Of a stretch of DNA of 26,999 nucleotides, positions 26,948 through 26,999 are shown in pieces (the stretch's first letter is position 1; each line of letters begins with the position of its first letter). The position numbers and the translations under genes were made by a program. The notes under the pieces are model-generated. The model was not told where the DNA came from. It saw only the letters and a list, made by a program, of their open reading frames with translations, and did not search any database. This DNA comes from Stephanodiscus triporus (lineage: Eukaryota > Bacillariophyta > Thalassiosirophyceae > Thalassiosirales > Thalassiosiraceae), in assembly GCA_036939755.1 (NCBI GenBank), contig JALLAZ010000066.1, positions 1-26,999 of the forward strand, written 5' to 3'.

Positions 26948-26999
26948 TGTCAAATTTTATTCACCATTGAATCAACGTTTGTTATGATTAATAATTAAA
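26945..26999. repeat. Inverted repeat copy, SSC right junction
   Basis: Exact reverse complement of 1-55. It begins at the TAA of rps16 and continues to the window end. It brackets the SSC with the left copy. Confidence 0.9.

Noticed and set aside
1..26999. CRISPR array, insertion sequence, prophage or toxin-antitoxin genes
   Set aside because: There are no regularly spaced direct repeats, no transposase or integrase, and the space is nearly filled with known plastid genes.

Overview
The window is plastid DNA from a secondary red-lineage alga, most likely a centric diatom close to Thalassiosira. The evidence is very AT-rich DNA and bacterial-type plastid genes typical of the red lineage (clpC, groEL, dnaK, tufA, secY, thiG, thiS, psb28). 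A single long ribosomal cluster runs rpl3 to rps10, and the plastid trnL-UAA has no intron. There are no spliceosomal introns, no nuclear-type genes and no mobile elements.

The two ends of the window are a perfect 55-bp inverted repeat (1-55 and 26945-26999). The part between, 56-26944, is 26,889 bp. I read the window as one complete small single-copy (SSC) region with a sliver of the large rRNA-type inverted repeat on each side. That length agrees with what I remember for Thalassiosira pseudonana, but this is memory and not a search.

Layout from left to right. (1) 56-1390, + strand: rps6, trnN-GUU, thiG. (2) 1507-4257, - strand: clpC, convergent with thiG. (3) 4388-4674, + strand: trnC-GCA and trnL-UAA behind a good sigma70-type promoter. 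(4) 4781-20539, - strand: 29 protein genes in one direction, in the order rpl3-rpl4-rpl23-rpl2-rps19-ORF131-rpl22-rps3-rpl16-rpl29-rps17-rpl14-rpl24-rpl5-rps8-rpl6-rpl18-rps5-secY-rpl36-rps13-rps11-rpoA-rpl13-rps9-rpl31-rps12-rps7-tufA followed by rps10. This is a fusion of the bacterial S10, spc, alpha and str operons. (5) dnaK (+) and groEL (-), convergent. (6) 24509-26947: trnR-ACG, trnQ-UUG, psb28 (+), thiS (-), trnH-GUG, rps4, rps16 (+).

The genes form three working groups. One is the ribosome and its partners: r-proteins, EF-Tu, the RNA polymerase alpha subunit and SecY. The second is protein quality control: ClpC, DnaK, GroEL. The third is thiamin thiazole synthesis: ThiG and its sulfur carrier ThiS. 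Psb28, a photosystem II assembly factor, is the only photosynthesis gene here.

Regulation visible in the sequence: bacterial -35/-10 pairs lie before rps6, trnN, clpC, trnC, trnR and possibly trnH. Long perfect stem-loops, three of which contain a stop codon, sit at the ends of rps6, thiG/clpC, rps10/trnL and dnaK/groEL. Four genes of the ribosomal cluster (rpl3, rpl23, rps8, rps13) start with GTG behind a Shine-Dalgarno-like sequence. No exotic new system is evident. The points most worth a second look are the lineage-specific ORF inside the S10 block, the palindrome-rich rpl3/dnaK divergent region, two unexplained gene-free gaps and the exact structure of the SSC/IR junctions.
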